Below the pieces are notes generated by a model, which was given only the letters and a program-made list of their open reading frames with translations, was not told where the DNA came from and searched no databases. From Perca fluviatilis (lineage: Eukaryota; Chordata; Actinopteri; Perciformes; Percidae), in contig NC_053120.1 in assembly GCF_010015445.1 (NCBI RefSeq), positions 18,688,308-18,752,307 on the forward strand: a DNA stretch of 64,000 nt. Direction: 5' to 3'. Position 1 is the first letter of the stretch; each line of letters starts with the position of its first letter. Shown one piece after another: positions 1-19,000 of the stretch. The position numbers were made by a program, and so were the translations under genes.

Positions 1-911
1 AACAGCTGGGTGGTAAAGTGTCTATGGCACACAGGAAGTGATGTACTACATTTCTAACAGAAGAAAAGGTTCAAAATTCAAAGAAAAGGCCATGACTATG
101 TGTGACTATGACATGTCTATGTGACTGAACATCACCACAATAGCCTCAAAGTTTCAATTATTATTCAATAAAATAAAGTTTCAGCAGTGCCCTTCATAAT
201 AGTTACAATTTCAATGTACAAGGATTACATTGACTATTTCTGTACATGTGTAGTCAACACTGAGTCATCAGAGTACCACATTGTGACAACTTCTTGAACA
301 GCCATATTATAATATACAGAAAGGTTGGTTTGCAGAAGCATTGTGTTTTAACCTTGTTATTTTTGACGGACAACATTAATATAAAATGAAAAACGTTTGG
401 CTGGCAGGAGGTCTGGGGTGACACCAGAGGACACATGTTTCTCACAGGCCATCCACTCCGTTTATTTGTGTATGCCCAGCAGGTGTGACGCTGATGCTGC
501 TGTGGTCAGTCCTTACCATCTGCAAGTCACACACTGCGGTACAATACATTAACTGTGGTTCATCTTTGTTTTGTACAAAACCACCTACAGGGAAAGTAGC
601 TGCCGTGCAGTGTTTTCCATTTCCCACATCATTTGCCAGGGGTTTGTCCACATCACGCTTGGTGTACAGTGGCACTTTGTATATCTTAGTCACAAAAGGC
701 TGAATTTAGTCTTGCAAGAGTGCATTTGCCAGGTAAGTGGTGAGTATGCCTTAGCTGTCTGGCAATGGTTATTTATGGATAAATTACTCTCCTGTTCATG
801 CAAATGACAACTAAAAGAAAATGTTCCCATAAAGCAGGTGATGATTATTCTGTGTGCTCGTCAGACAACTGATAGTGAGGAAACTACTCTTATCTGACAA
901 CTGTAGAAATC
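1..911. other. Left flank, upstream of channel gene 1
   Basis: No gene is firmly recognised here. Between about 445 and 731 both strands are open: an 83-codon minus-strand frame (693 to 442, ending in TGA) and a plus-strand stretch bounded by an acceptor-like tctcacag at about 440-447 and a strong donor CAG|GTAAGT at 732. The plus stretch could be a 5' untranslated exon of gene 1. The minus frame could be the last exon of a neighbouring gene. I could not match either translation to a family, so both remain open. Confidence 0.3.
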
Positions 912-6750
<5,839 letters not shown>

Positions 6751-7016
6751 TAGACAACTGCTGTCTGTTTTAATGGGCTCCATTCATGTCGCTAGTGACT
6801 CAAACATTTGTTGATTTTGATATCAATACATGATATATTTATTGTTTTGTTTGGAGCCAAGACATTAAATACTCTAAAGTCATTGTATTATGGTTATATT
6901 ATCTTATATAATTATATTGGACATTAAAATAACCCTACTACATTAATTAGATGTAGTTCTAGGCCTTTTGTGTTATATTGTGCCACTCTAAAATGGAGGA
7001 AAACCATTGTATACAA

Positions 7017-7022
7017 AATAAA
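7017..7022 (+). promoter_or_regulatory. Candidate polyadenylation signal of gene 1
   Basis: AATAAA lies 267 bases after the gene 1 stop codon. It is the first canonical hexamer found downstream of the TAG. The 3' UTR before it is AT-rich and has no further exon-like sequence. Confidence 0.5.
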
Positions 7023-7954
7023 ATTACTTAAGAAAATCTCATTCAGTTTTCGATTGACATTTATTTCAAACATAATAATCATGTTCCAATTGTTATTTAT
7101 TCATTCATTTTAATGCCAGTTTTGAATCCTATATTCTATTGTTCATATTATGCAAATAATAACTCTAAAATTATGAAATAAGTAACTAAACACATTTTAA
7201 AAATCAAAGCAGCAAACACTAGTCACACACAGAGTGAACAAAACATTGGGTACACTAAAAAGGGTACACTGCATGGCCAAAAGTATGTGGACATAAGATC
7301 AAAAGGTTTTTACTCATTGCTGCAGTGATTGGTGAGGTCAGGCACTGATCTGAGCTTAGCGTTCTGTGCCACAAAGTCTAAAATAACACTCAATGCTTCT
7401 GCATCAAGATGTCCGTTAAAACCAATGGGCCAACATACATCTCCATACTTTTGGCCATATCTTGTATCCAAACTCTATAAAATGCATGTACCCTCTTGCC
7501 ATAACATAATAAATCGGTTCTACACTGAACTTCTAAAAAGAACTTTTTCCAATATGTTTTTTTGATCAAATTTACGTGTTTTGTAAAATTATAATCTGCA
7601 AATCCGCACTAATTGATTTCCCATTGATGTTGGCAGCCTTGAAATTTCACACTTTCCCTTTTGGGTGGTAAAAAAAGATATTAAAATAATATTTTCTGAT
7701 GGTTTCCTTCTGTTGGGACTTTGTGGGATTCAGGGCTTTTCAGGCATGCTAGATTTTAAATGAACCCACCTCTAGATGTAGGTCTTTAAGAGGACATACA
7801 TTAACAAACAAATTAATATTTTTTACTTTTGTACTTATCTAGATCATGTCTGTATTTCACCCGCAAAATGTGTGCAGACAACTTTACACAACAGCCCGAA
7901 CCACCAGCACACTCAAACTAACAACCAATTTTGACCCAATGTTAATGTTTTTAG
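7023..7954. other. Intergenic region between genes 1 and 2
   Basis: AT-rich. It contains a small inverted-repeat element at about 7265-7469 whose ends share TGGCCAAAAGTATG, as in non-autonomous Tc1/hAT-type fish elements. The first coding exon of gene 2 should lie here, because gene 2's second exon starts at 7955 in phase 0 with no in-frame ATG upstream, but I could not identify it. Confidence 0.5.
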
Positions 7955-10900
7955 TGCTGCCCGCTGAAAGTCAAGCCTTCTAAGGTTCTATTCATCTTCA
8001 TCTCTGTGCTCATGCATGGTAAGTACAGCTCCTATTGTTTGATACAGTGTGTATATACTGTATATATACAGTATATACATGAATAAATATCATGGTTCCT
8101 ATTGATTTCCAAGAGTTATGATTTAAGTCAGTCCCTTCAGTTTAGTTTCATTTAAAGGAAGTCAAAATGTTTTGAGTTCATTGAGGCATTGTAATGATTT
8201 AGCAAACTGACGCAATTGTGTACACTCAAGTAAAGGAAAAATAGATATTTATTAAACGTCATTATTCATTTTATCAGAAGATTTAATCTAATGTCTAAAG
8301 AAGCCCTGAGAGGCAAGCGAGAAGAAAAAAATTCTGCTGATCTATTTTCTAAGTCTGATCTAAATTGTTTACTCTCCTGTGTTTATGACTTAAGAACAGA
8401 TGAAAAAAGAAAGATGTTTTTAGATCATTTTTCTGTTTGTTTTGTAACACTCATTTCAGCCAGAAATTCAGAGGCTGAAGTGCACCATTACCTCATGTTC
8501 TAAATAGGACTAAAAGCATTCATGTTTCCTTCCAGTTTAGTTTTAATGGATCCATGTACTCTAAACACTAGACACATACGTATATTGTGTGTTAGCAAGT
8601 TATGTAACATTACTGTCATGTCTTTCTTTTAGCTAGAAATGTTTTTAATAAGCGCTAGAACATGGGGTAGTGGTGCACTTCAGCCTCTTGTGACCAAATG
8701 AGTATTACAACAACAAACAGATGAAATGATAATGATTACTTAGATAAATGATTCCTGGCAAAACTTTTTTTTTTCCCACGTTTAACAGATTTATAAGTTA
8801 AGGTATTTAGAAAGTCTTATCCTGGCAAAAGAAAAAAAATTGTTCAAGTCATAAACAAAAGAAAACAAATTAGATCAGTCTTAAAAACTGGAGCAGAATG
8901 TTTTTTTATTTCTCACTTGCCTCTCGGCCTCTCGGGTTTTCCTTGTTAGCTCCGTGCAGTTCCATCATGCTGAGCTGCTCTCGACCTGACCCGCCTTCCC
9001 TGCTGGAGGCACTCGAGCCAGTCTTCAACATGAGATCCATTCGACCTGTCATGAATGTGTCAACCCCCACCAACGTCAGCATTGACTTCACTCTGTTTGG
9101 CATTTTGGGGGTGGTAAGGCTACACTAACCTCAAACCACTTTACTATTAGGTCATATTCAATTGCTTTTAAGTGTAAAAAGTGTAATCTACTCCTATCAA
9201 CTTATTCTTTTAATTACAACAATTTTCTGTTATTTTGCACACAACTCTACTTTGGTTATGTCAGCCTTTTCATAAAATAAAATGTCTGTAAAGAAGGAAT
9301 GCATACGACTGAATATTGGTTCTGTTATAGGATGAAAAGGCCCAGGTCTTGAAAACATATATCTGGCAAAAATTAGTAAGTATTTCCTTCACAATAAACT
9401 TCTCAGTTAACTAGAAATAATATAGTTGTTCATCTCTCTCCAGGCTTGCGAATTAAAAAAACACAAGTTGTCAGTTTAAATCATGGTGTCAATTTTGGGC
9501 AGTTTTCCTACTGTATACCAGCCACAGAACACAAGATACATTGTAATCTTCCAAAAAAAAAAAATCAAATACTGTAACTTATTATTGGCTAAAAAAAGAT
9601 AACAAAGACATACTGCTGTTGCTGTAGTCAAATCTAAACAACTATAATATTTCAGATAGTGTATCACCTGAAAGCTGCAGTTTTATACTGTATGTAGCCA
9701 GGTACTTATGTGTTGTATCTGTCTGATTCGCGTTGCAGAAATGGAAAAATGAGTTTGTCAGGTGGGACCCAGAACAGTGTGGTTCTTCATGGATTACAAT
9801 TCCAAGGAATCTGCTCTGGGTACCAGATATAGTCATCAATGAATTGTAAGTAGCATCTCCTCTGTAGAGCAGTGCAGCCATAGCTGTGGATCTACTTTAT
9901 ACATTTCACTGGCCTGACCTAGATTGCCCCCCACATAAGAAGTGTACTGGTGATTTTATGTTGTTGTCAGAAAGTCATTGTTAAATTTTAAAGTCTGTGT
10001 TTTAACACAGAGCTACAATAAATTTGGTCATCTTTCAAGACAAAACAAAAACTTCATACACATTTGTTTAACTTGAAACTTTTGCTTCCTTAGTTTTCTT
10101 AATGATTTCACTTAAATCTGTATATATTTACTTTGTTTTTGTTTGTTTTTATGGAGAAGGCTTTTAATGAACTGAATGTATTTTACAAATATAGCCATTG
10201 GTATTATTATACGGAAAGTAGATATTACCAATCATATTTACCAGCTTCTATGCATTTCCTTTTCGTTTCTATTCTATCCTGTAGTATGGAGAAGAACTCA
10301 GCTCCATTTGTCCCATACAGCTATCTGTTTTCTAATGGCTTCGTGTTTGATGAACAGCCTGTCAAAGTGATCAGCTCCTGCAGGCTCGACATCTACACGT
10401 TTCCATTTGACATCCAGACCTGCTGTTTAAGCTTCAACTCCTACTTACTCTCTAGTAAGCAGAATCTGATTCAATCTTGTTTTTTCTTGAATTTACACAA
10501 TACTTGAGACAATACAGATTGATGTGTTTGTTTAATCTTTTTTAATAAAAATTCTGTACATTACGTGGTGCACATAGGCATTTTTGTAATTAATGTAATT
10601 GTGAATGAAATAAATCGCATAAAACATTGACTGAATCATATTTTCCTTTCAGTGGCTGCTATGCCAATTGACCGGTCATCAACTGCAGAGGATATATTTA
10701 GATTCTCTAAAGAAGTGATGACAACTAAGGGTGAGTGGGAACTAGTTGGACTCACAACGAAGACATTCATACTACCAGCTGGGGACTACGGACTGTACCA
10801 AGAGATTCGCTTCTATGTAAGGAAATACTGTAGACTGTAACCTTGTCGTCATGTTTTGTTTTACGTACACAACAAGAGAGATGAGGAGGAAGATACAGAA

Positions 10901-13060
10901 GGAGGAACAGGATTGAAAAATGTTTTCAATGTTTTTCCAATATTTCACCAAATATTTTACTATATAAAGAGAAGATGATGAATGTTATTAAGGTTAAATA
11001 AAACATTTAAAATTGTAATCCATCACAGATTAGAATATGAGCTATTAACAGTTTGCGTTAATAGAATTAACAGATGCATGTCCATCATTACACAGTCATA
11101 TGAACATAAATACTGTCTGTAAAACCATTACAATTACAGGCATTAAACACTCCAAATGTTAGTTAACAGTACAGTATTGTAGGCTGTGGTAAAATGTAAA
11201 GTCTGTGTTTTTAGGATGTTTGTTTTTATTGATGATTGTCTACAGGCATTTGTAGTTTTTTGTAATTCTTTAAGCAAATCTTGACTAAAAAGATATTTCA
11301 ACATCACAAAACTTCTTAGAGCCATATTAATACATGAAAAACCTCCACATATTAAATCTATTCACTCATGCTGTGTAAAATAGAGAAGAACAGAGCTAAA
11401 CAGTGATGTTATGTCATATAATTAGTTCACAAGTCAATCACAGCTGTAATCTACAAATCTAACTGAGGTTTACCAGCTGCTGTATATCTGTCGACACTAC
11501 TACAGGTGTCAGTGAGGCGCCGGGCCACCCTCTATGTGGTGAACCTGCTGATCCCCAGCTGTTTCCTCATCACAGTGGACCTCTTCAGCTTCCTGCTGCC
11601 TCCCCAGACTGTGGACCGGTCCGCCTTCAAGATGACCCTCATCCTGGGCTACACCGTCTTCCTGCTCATCATGAATAACCTGCTGCCTATTACTGGAAAC
11701 ACCATACCTCTCATAAGTCAGTTGGCAATACCTCCTACTAGTGCAAGAGTCACTTGTAGCACAACATTCTGAAAATTAAATGCTGTATCATGTGTTATTA
11801 TAGTTCCTGAATAAATGTAGTGTTGGCTTCTAGTTTCAGGTTTGGGTTTAAATTGGATGGGCCCTCCTGAAGGAATCATAAATCATTAACTCTGCAGTTT
11901 CCTGAGTGTTACAGCATCTTACAAGCCTTTGTTTTGGTTCCACGGTCTGCAAATTTACCGTTTTTGGTTCATTCTCACTGCTGTCTTTTTCAGCCATAGC
12001 AGCCAGCTGTTTTCAGTGGAAAAACTCTAAAAACCCAGTGTACACTACCTGGCCAGTACCAAACACCACACAGACAAAGTTAGCAACTAGCTGATGAACA
12101 TAGTGGAGAATTTAGCAGCTAAAGAGACAAATATTTCCCTTGGACGTAAGTAGAGATTAAAACAGAGCTATAAGGCGAGTGAATATTGGACTTACGTTTA
12201 TCAGAAGGACAGAAACACGACTAGAAATGAATGATAGCTGCGTGACGAGTAAAACGCAATTGTTTGCTTGCACATTTTGCCATATTAACTGCATTACCAA
12301 TGTGATAATAGTATATTTCAATGGCCTTTAATTCTTGGATGTTTCTCCCTGGATTATAGTTGTATTTGACCGTGAAACAGCTTTGCAAAAAAGGATTTTT
12401 AAAAAGCACTTATTTTTATCCCAGATGTGTTCCTGTGTCTGTGCCTGACTCTGATGGTGGCAAGTCTACTGGAGACTATCCTCATCACAAACCTGCTGTG
12501 TGGCTCCACTCACTACTCCCCAGTCCCTCACTGGGTCAGAGTGTTTGTTCTTCACATCCTCGGCCACCTTGTACGGCTTCCTCCAAAGCCCAGAGATCTA
12601 GACGGCCCAGTCATCCAAAATCCTTCCGCACAAGGTAGTATGCGAGACTTGGGATGTGGTTTTACGCAGGTGAAACTATTCAAGCGGTCATTGTGCAGAA
12701 CATCTTTGCACAGGTTAATATATAATGTAACAATCACAGGTGTCATCACCTCCTCCCTTCATCTCCTGTGCAACAGAAATGAAAGTCTCCTCTCTGGTGG
12801 CGGAGGTCAGCGAGGCTCCAGAACAGAAGGGGCCGCTGGATGAGGATAAGGCCCTGCAGGAGCTGAGGAGCCTGGGCAGGGAACTCCAGGTCATCCGCCT
12901 ACAGGTGGAGCAGCAGCTGAGCAAAAGCCAGAGCTCGGAGGAGTGGATCCAGGTGGGTTTCATCATAGACCGCCTGCTGTTCAGCCTCTACATCCTCTTC
13001 ATATCAGTCAGCTTCTTTACCATCATCATTATCTGGCTGCAGTCATACAACAAATCCTGA
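7955..13060 (+). CDS. 5-HT3 receptor-like Cys-loop channel subunit, gene 2 (5' exon not found)
   Basis: Exons: 7955-8018, 8950-9113, 9331-9375, 9739-9845, 10285-10454, 10653-10816, 11506-11716, 12425-12634, 12777-13060 (TGA). The sum of 1419 nt keeps frame. The first listed exon follows a tttttag acceptor and corresponds to exon 2 of gene 1, so a short upstream ATG exon is expected. Features include a hydrophobic leader, a C-x6-C N terminus, loop [10 protein letters not shown], a Cys-loop followed by an extra adjacent Cys (TCC), GEWELV, a TM1-TM2 exon almost identical to gene 1's, TM3, and an MA helix plus TM4 that are also very close to gene 1. M2 keeps Asp at -1' but has Asn instead of Asp at 20' (IMNNLLP). 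Loop B lacks the aromatic Trp. It is probably a cation-channel subunit and the nearest paralogue of gene 1. Confidence 0.88.
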
Positions 13061-14817
13061 TTTTGCTTTTGAGTTTGTTTCTGAATTACTATTTGTTAAC
13101 ATGCTTTCTCATATTCCTTGTCAATTGCTAAGCATAGGGAAATGGGAAGGTTGGTTGAATTTTGCATTTGAAAGCAATGTGTATCACACCTCTCCTCTGA
13201 ACTGTTCCCTTTTCACAATTCATGTTAGTGTTTTGTGTATTTCTTTTCTTTTGTTTAACATTATCTTGTTAACAGTTATGTTTTAGGGCACTGAGGCTCT
13301 GAAATGATTAGCTGAGGAATTGTAAAACTCCTGTTTATTCTTCTCTTGCATTGTCAGTTAAGCAACAAATATTTGCATACTTCAAAAAACAATTGTACCT
13401 ACAGCAATCCCTCTAGGTTTCTAGTGAACAGGAAACAATCATGTGTCTTACAAGTTCTTCTATTTGCACTTTTTCCTGAGTCTAACTCCAGGGCATCATT
13501 TCCACAAAAAAAACAAAGGACAATTCCGGCGCAAAACAAACCTAATGGTTAATAACAGATGTTATTTTGCTGTGTGCGGTACGTTTATGGGTGTCAGCAA
13601 AGAGCCTTTGGGCCCAACGTGGGTGTGTAACCCCCTGCTAATAACAACGTGCAGGGTGTGCAGCCGGTTCTCATTCCCAGGTCGTCAAATACTGCCACTT
13701 TCTCACGCCTCTTGCACAAGGCAACCTTAAGCATCTGTATGATACAAAGTGACGGTATTTGATGGCCAACGGATTGTTACATCACTGTGTGTTTTTTTAT
13801 GTCCTTTAGTGTCAGCCTGTGTGTCTGTTTGACCGACACATGCAGCAACAGGATGAGCCTCTGCATTCACACAAAATCACAAAATCCAGCAATGCGGCAC
13901 CTTTCCGCAGGGTTGTGCTGAGGTGTGGGTCTGTGTATCTGTGCTATAAAAGGAAAACAACCACAAAATAATGTGTCATTACTCTGATTTACTGCTCTCT
14001 CTAGCTCACTTGACCACCACTGCATTTTCTCTCTCTCTCTCTCTCTCTCCATGTTTGAATGCTGTGTCCAAACAACAAAAGTGAAATATTATACCTGTAG
14101 CGAGTGTCTAGTAGCCTACCCATTTTCAGAAAGTGAAACACACTCTCCTAATTTCTAAGATCGATCGTATTTGGAAACCCAATAATTAAACTGATGCAAA
14201 AGTGCCAAATGCAGTTCATTGAATGGCCACTTGAGGCTGGCTCTAAAAGGGAGTCAGTCCCCATAGACCTCCATGTTAAAATGCCCAACTTAAATGCAGA
14301 AATAAACAGTCCGTTACAAAAAACGACTGGATCTCTATAGCTTATTTCCCTGTTCATGACAACTGTACGAGGTGTGATTTTTTTTATAACTTAAATTTAA
14401 ATTATATTAAGACCCATGTTGCTTTGAGCAATAGATGGCCGTCATAGACACTGACTGTTGGCTTCATTTGCAATGCCTCAACTCCATCCACGCTCCACCT
14501 CTTTGCCTAGAATGGAACACATTTTAATTCCCATCGGTGGAGGTGTTGAAAAATAAAATGGGTGAGTGGTTACTGGAGGTGTGGAATGATTCTTGTGTTT
14601 CCTTTGTGTGTTTATGATCTAGATCAGGGATTTTCAAAGTCTGATACTGTTTTGCAGATTGCAGACTACTTTATTTTATGAATAAAGAATATTGCATGTA
14701 AAATCTGAATCGGGAATTCATGAAAACATTCCTTGCAACTTTTATTTTATCTTTATAAGCCAAAAAGGTTTAATTTTCTAATCCAAGTTCATCTAAGACA
14801 TATTTACATATATTTGT

Positions 14818-14886
<69 letters not shown>

Positions 14887-14909
14887 AAAAAAAGAGAGAG
14901 AGAGATATC

Positions 14910-14982
<73 letters not shown>

Positions 14983-16068
14983 CCTTACAGTCACACAGAC
15001 AGTCATCATTATTAGGGCATCAACAAGGACCTCAGATTTACTGTATCTATAGTGTTTCGCAAACTATAAGGCTATTGAAGAGACACAAGGGAAGCAAGAA
15101 GCCATGTAAAAAATAAATTAAAAAAACAGAATTAATGGAAATGTGGAGGTTATATACTGCAAGGTTGAGGAGGAAAAGTGAAATCAGATGAGCAGGTGAA
15201 TGAGAGTGGGTAGGACTGGGACAGGTGGGAATGAGGACATCTGTTGGATTGATGGAGAATGGCAATGCCAGGAGCTGGGGAAGTGAGAATGTGGCTAAAG
15301 GGAGGAAAAGACAGGACTGAGACACACTTTGTGACGGTATATTGGGTGTTCATCACTTCTAAAACTGCATAAATGTAACACACTAACTCCCATAGGTGGA
15401 AGGATTAAAAAATAAAATGGTTGAGTGCTTCCCAGAAGTGTGGAACAAGTCCTATGTTGTATGTGTGTGCTCATCATCCATCTGCATTTACCACAATTTT
15501 GTCTTTTGTATTTCTAGTCACTTAAATCTATTCATGATTGTTGAACGTCCTCAAAAGGATATAAGTACCTTGTCTGTTTGGATCTTTGCAACATAGAAGT
15601 TTGAAAATCTAATAGAGTTTTGTAGTAAAAGAAAAACTGGACAATTTTAACTATTGTACCGAATTGTAACTCCTGTTTTGTGTTTGTTTGTAGGTATAGT
15701 CTGCGTGTAAATGTATGCGTATCAGTACAGATTACTCATGTTGTGGGGACAAAACTGGTCACACAGTCAATTAATGGGGACTCATTTAACATTTGGGTAG
15801 AGAAAAGGTAAGCTACTAAATTTTTGTGAAATACCTTGGTTTTTAGTTTTTGTTAGGGTTATGTTATGGGCTGGGGTTAGGCATGTAGTGGTTCTGGTTA
15901 ATATCATGGTAAGTCTCCAGAGAATAAACGTTAGTCATTTCAATGTCTTGCTAAGTGGCAAAAACAACAAGTGTTTGTGCATTAACACTGCAAGTAGGAG
16001 CTCTCTTTGCTTTACACCTGATCAGATCGGTGGTTGTGGAGGATATCTGGTCCATCAGAAACATCATC
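13061..16068. other. Intergenic region between genes 2 and 3
   Basis: No gene recognised. It holds a CT-rich run near 14028-14050, a compound microsatellite at about 14820-14978, and two partial copies (about 14515-14580 and 15388-15460) of a short repeat centred on GGTGGAGGTGTTGAAAAATA. The same repeat recurs at about 46817-46890 and 59430-59500. The 5' exon or promoter of gene 3 may lie at the right end; a frame open from 15955 runs into the leader exon. Confidence 0.5.
14820..14978. repeat. Compound microsatellite (TA)n, A-run, (GA)n, (TCTA)n, (TA)n
   Basis: This is a directly visible run of alternating TA, then an A tract, GAGAGA, TATC/TCTA units and TA again. It has no coding content. 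Confidence 0.95.
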
Positions 16069-19000
16069 ATGAGTCCGTCTCAGCAGAGTATCAGCATCAT
16101 CTCAGGTTTACTCTTAATCTCAGGTAATAATTGTATTCACTATTTTATTGTTTGTAGTTATGTTATATTTTCCAGACTGACCCATGTTTAGCTCTGCAAC
16201 TGAAAGGTTCCTCTTTCTCCTCATGTGAATAATAAGCAGTACTGTTATTATTTTGTTACAGTTAATGTAGTAGTTTATCCTGTCTATTTTAAATTTAAAT
16301 GATCCTTACGGTGCAATGTCATTGTTTCTGTTTTGCCCAGGAAAATTTAAATTCCTTGCATATGAGAAAAACATGAATCTGTCATTTATCTATCCTCTAT
16401 ATTTCACATTTGTGATAAATCATTTGTAGTGTTGAAATCAAAATAAAGACATCTTTTCAAAAATGTAAGTCATTATGCTACATCTTTAAGTTATTTCAGG
16501 ATGCAATTGTGACCTTATTTGTCCTATGCAATATAATTACTCAAAGCAATGTTAAGATATTGATTTAATGATACAATTGTTATTCAAAACTCATATGTCC
16601 AAATAATTCAGATTTTTAGTTTTGTCTGTGATATTTATGTCTGCAATAATATTCAGTTTAGTAACTTAGCAGTTAACAAATACTCTGTCATAGTTTTGTT
16701 GCATTTTAACCAAGTGTAAGCAGTTCTGTAATTGCACAGCATTTTCTTTCACATGGTTTAGTATAGCTTTATAATTAGAAAGCAGCTCTTCATTTCTCAA
16801 AATCATTTAAAAGTGTAGTTAAGGTGTAATTTAATCAACAGTCAAGTGTTTTTATAAAAATTCCTCTCTCTCGTCAGTGTCTCTCTGTTATAGTAAACTG
16901 TCGTGTAAAGAGGGCCACAGCGGTCCAACCTATGAGTCCATGCAGGCTGTGTTTGACCTAAAAAACTTCAGGCCAGCAGTGAACCTCAGCAATCCCACCA
17001 TAGCTAACCTCTCCTTCACCCTGTATGCTGTCCTGGGGGTGGTGAGTTTGTCAGTTAGCGATCTAAGAAAAATACTAAGAGCACTCTATACAGTATAGCA
17101 GACATAGGAAATGTAAGGGAACTTAAATGCAGATGTTTGCTATAATAAAATTGTCTACATTCAGGCAAACATACATCACTGCAATCTATATTACAATTAA
17201 TAATATGTGCATTTTTATAAAACATTGCATTTTTAGACTTTAAACTCTATGGTTTAATATGTAGCAATCAGCTTCACATTAGGTTTACCTGTTGTCTACT
17301 GTATTTCAGAATGAGAAAACCCAAATACTCACTACTTTCTTGTGGCTGAGACTGGTAAGTAGCATGGAAAGATATAATAACCTGTCAATAAATATATTGC
17401 AATCGGATGTTTAATGTGCCTGTAACTATGGCAGAATCACATACAGAGAAATAAAATGGCAGGCAAGCAGATATTTTCAATTTAAGATGGTTTAAAATTT
17501 AACAACACATTATTTCTGATTAATTCACTGCAGTACTGGCAACACGAGTTTCTGGTTTGGGACCCTGATGAGTGTGACGGCGTCAGCAGGATTTCTCTCC
17601 CTGTGAGGGAGCTGTGGTGTCCAGACATCATCGTGTATGAGTTGTAAGTTCTCCAGCTTCAATGTTTTTTTTATTTTTTTTTTATGGATCTGTAAGGGTC
17701 TTGTACTCACATACTAAAAGTTCAGGGCACATCTGGTAGCTGCCAAAGACCCTCAATCCCATCTAAACTACGTCCAGATACAAGCTGGTCCATTGACCAT
17801 CCAGCAATACTAAAAAAACAACTGCTGTGTTGATCTTGTGAACCAGCTGCATCATCGTTCCCTGAGGTTTTAGCACATGCATCAGTCCCAAAGGCTACAC
17901 TGAGTGCACAAATGTATTATGTCCCTGGGGAGGTGCATCACTCGTCCTCAGGGCGTTCCACAATCAAATAGGGCCTTTTCTCCCTTGAGGCAAAGTGTTC
18001 TGCTATTGGTCAAAATTATGCTGAAGAATTGCCACAGGCTGCCTTTTTCCTCCTCTGGACATTATGTCAACCCTTGTGTTGAAGAAACAAACATTGCCAC
18101 GGTCTTAGGTAGCGAAAAAGTGATGTCCATCGTATCTGGGATGGACATATTCAAGAAGTTGATACACAGTCAAAAATGGCTGGTCCAAAATATGACTATA
18201 TGGATCAACCATATACCGGGAAGGAGGGGGATTAGTTAATTCTGCTCAGACTGGTTTGGGATATTTCCAACTCCTTTTGTTGCAGTATCAAATTGTTTCC
18301 CTGTTAAAACATGTTTGACAAGCATGCAAAGCTGAGAAAGCATAAAATTGTATGAATTGTAAAAACTAAATTTAACCTCATATTTTTGTTTCCCTGTGGG
18401 ACTCATTTAAATATCTGAATCTTAAACCTGTTCCTCTTTATTTCTTTTACTTCATCCTGACTCCTCCAACCCTCCCAGTGTGGATGATGATGTTTCCCAA
18501 GCGTGCCCTTACGTCTACCTCAACCACACAGGTCGCATCCGCTGGGACAGGATGCTTCGGCTTGTCTCAGCCTGCAACCTGGAGATCTTCAGTTTTCCTT
18601 TTGACGTGCAGAACTGCACATTTACATTTGGCTCCTACATGCACACCAGTAATAAAAGGCTTCTTAACTTCTTAATTTACACAACTCAAGCCAGTAAGCC
18701 CAGTCCTGGGCTTACTGTACTTACAGAACCTAAAGCTTGCTCAATAGAGGGTCAGAAAATACAACCACAGTCTGTTTCACTTTTGGGATCTTATGCAGGA
18801 AACAAAATAAATTAAAAATTAAAAATAGAACAAAAATATAAATCATTATGTAATACATCAGTTATCACATTTAGCTAACTTATTTATTTTGGTTAGCTTA
18901 GATTGTCCTGTTGAACAGTCCGGCTACTTTTCCCTCTGTCATTGTGTTTTTCCCTATCACAGTAAGGGATGTGAGGATCACTCCAGCCCTGACTTTTAAG

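Noticed and set aside
17904..18239. 111-codon frame between exons 5 and 6 of gene 3
   Set aside because: No motif recognised. Neighbouring frames also give protein-like but broken text, so it may be a decayed retroelement, but I cannot support a call.
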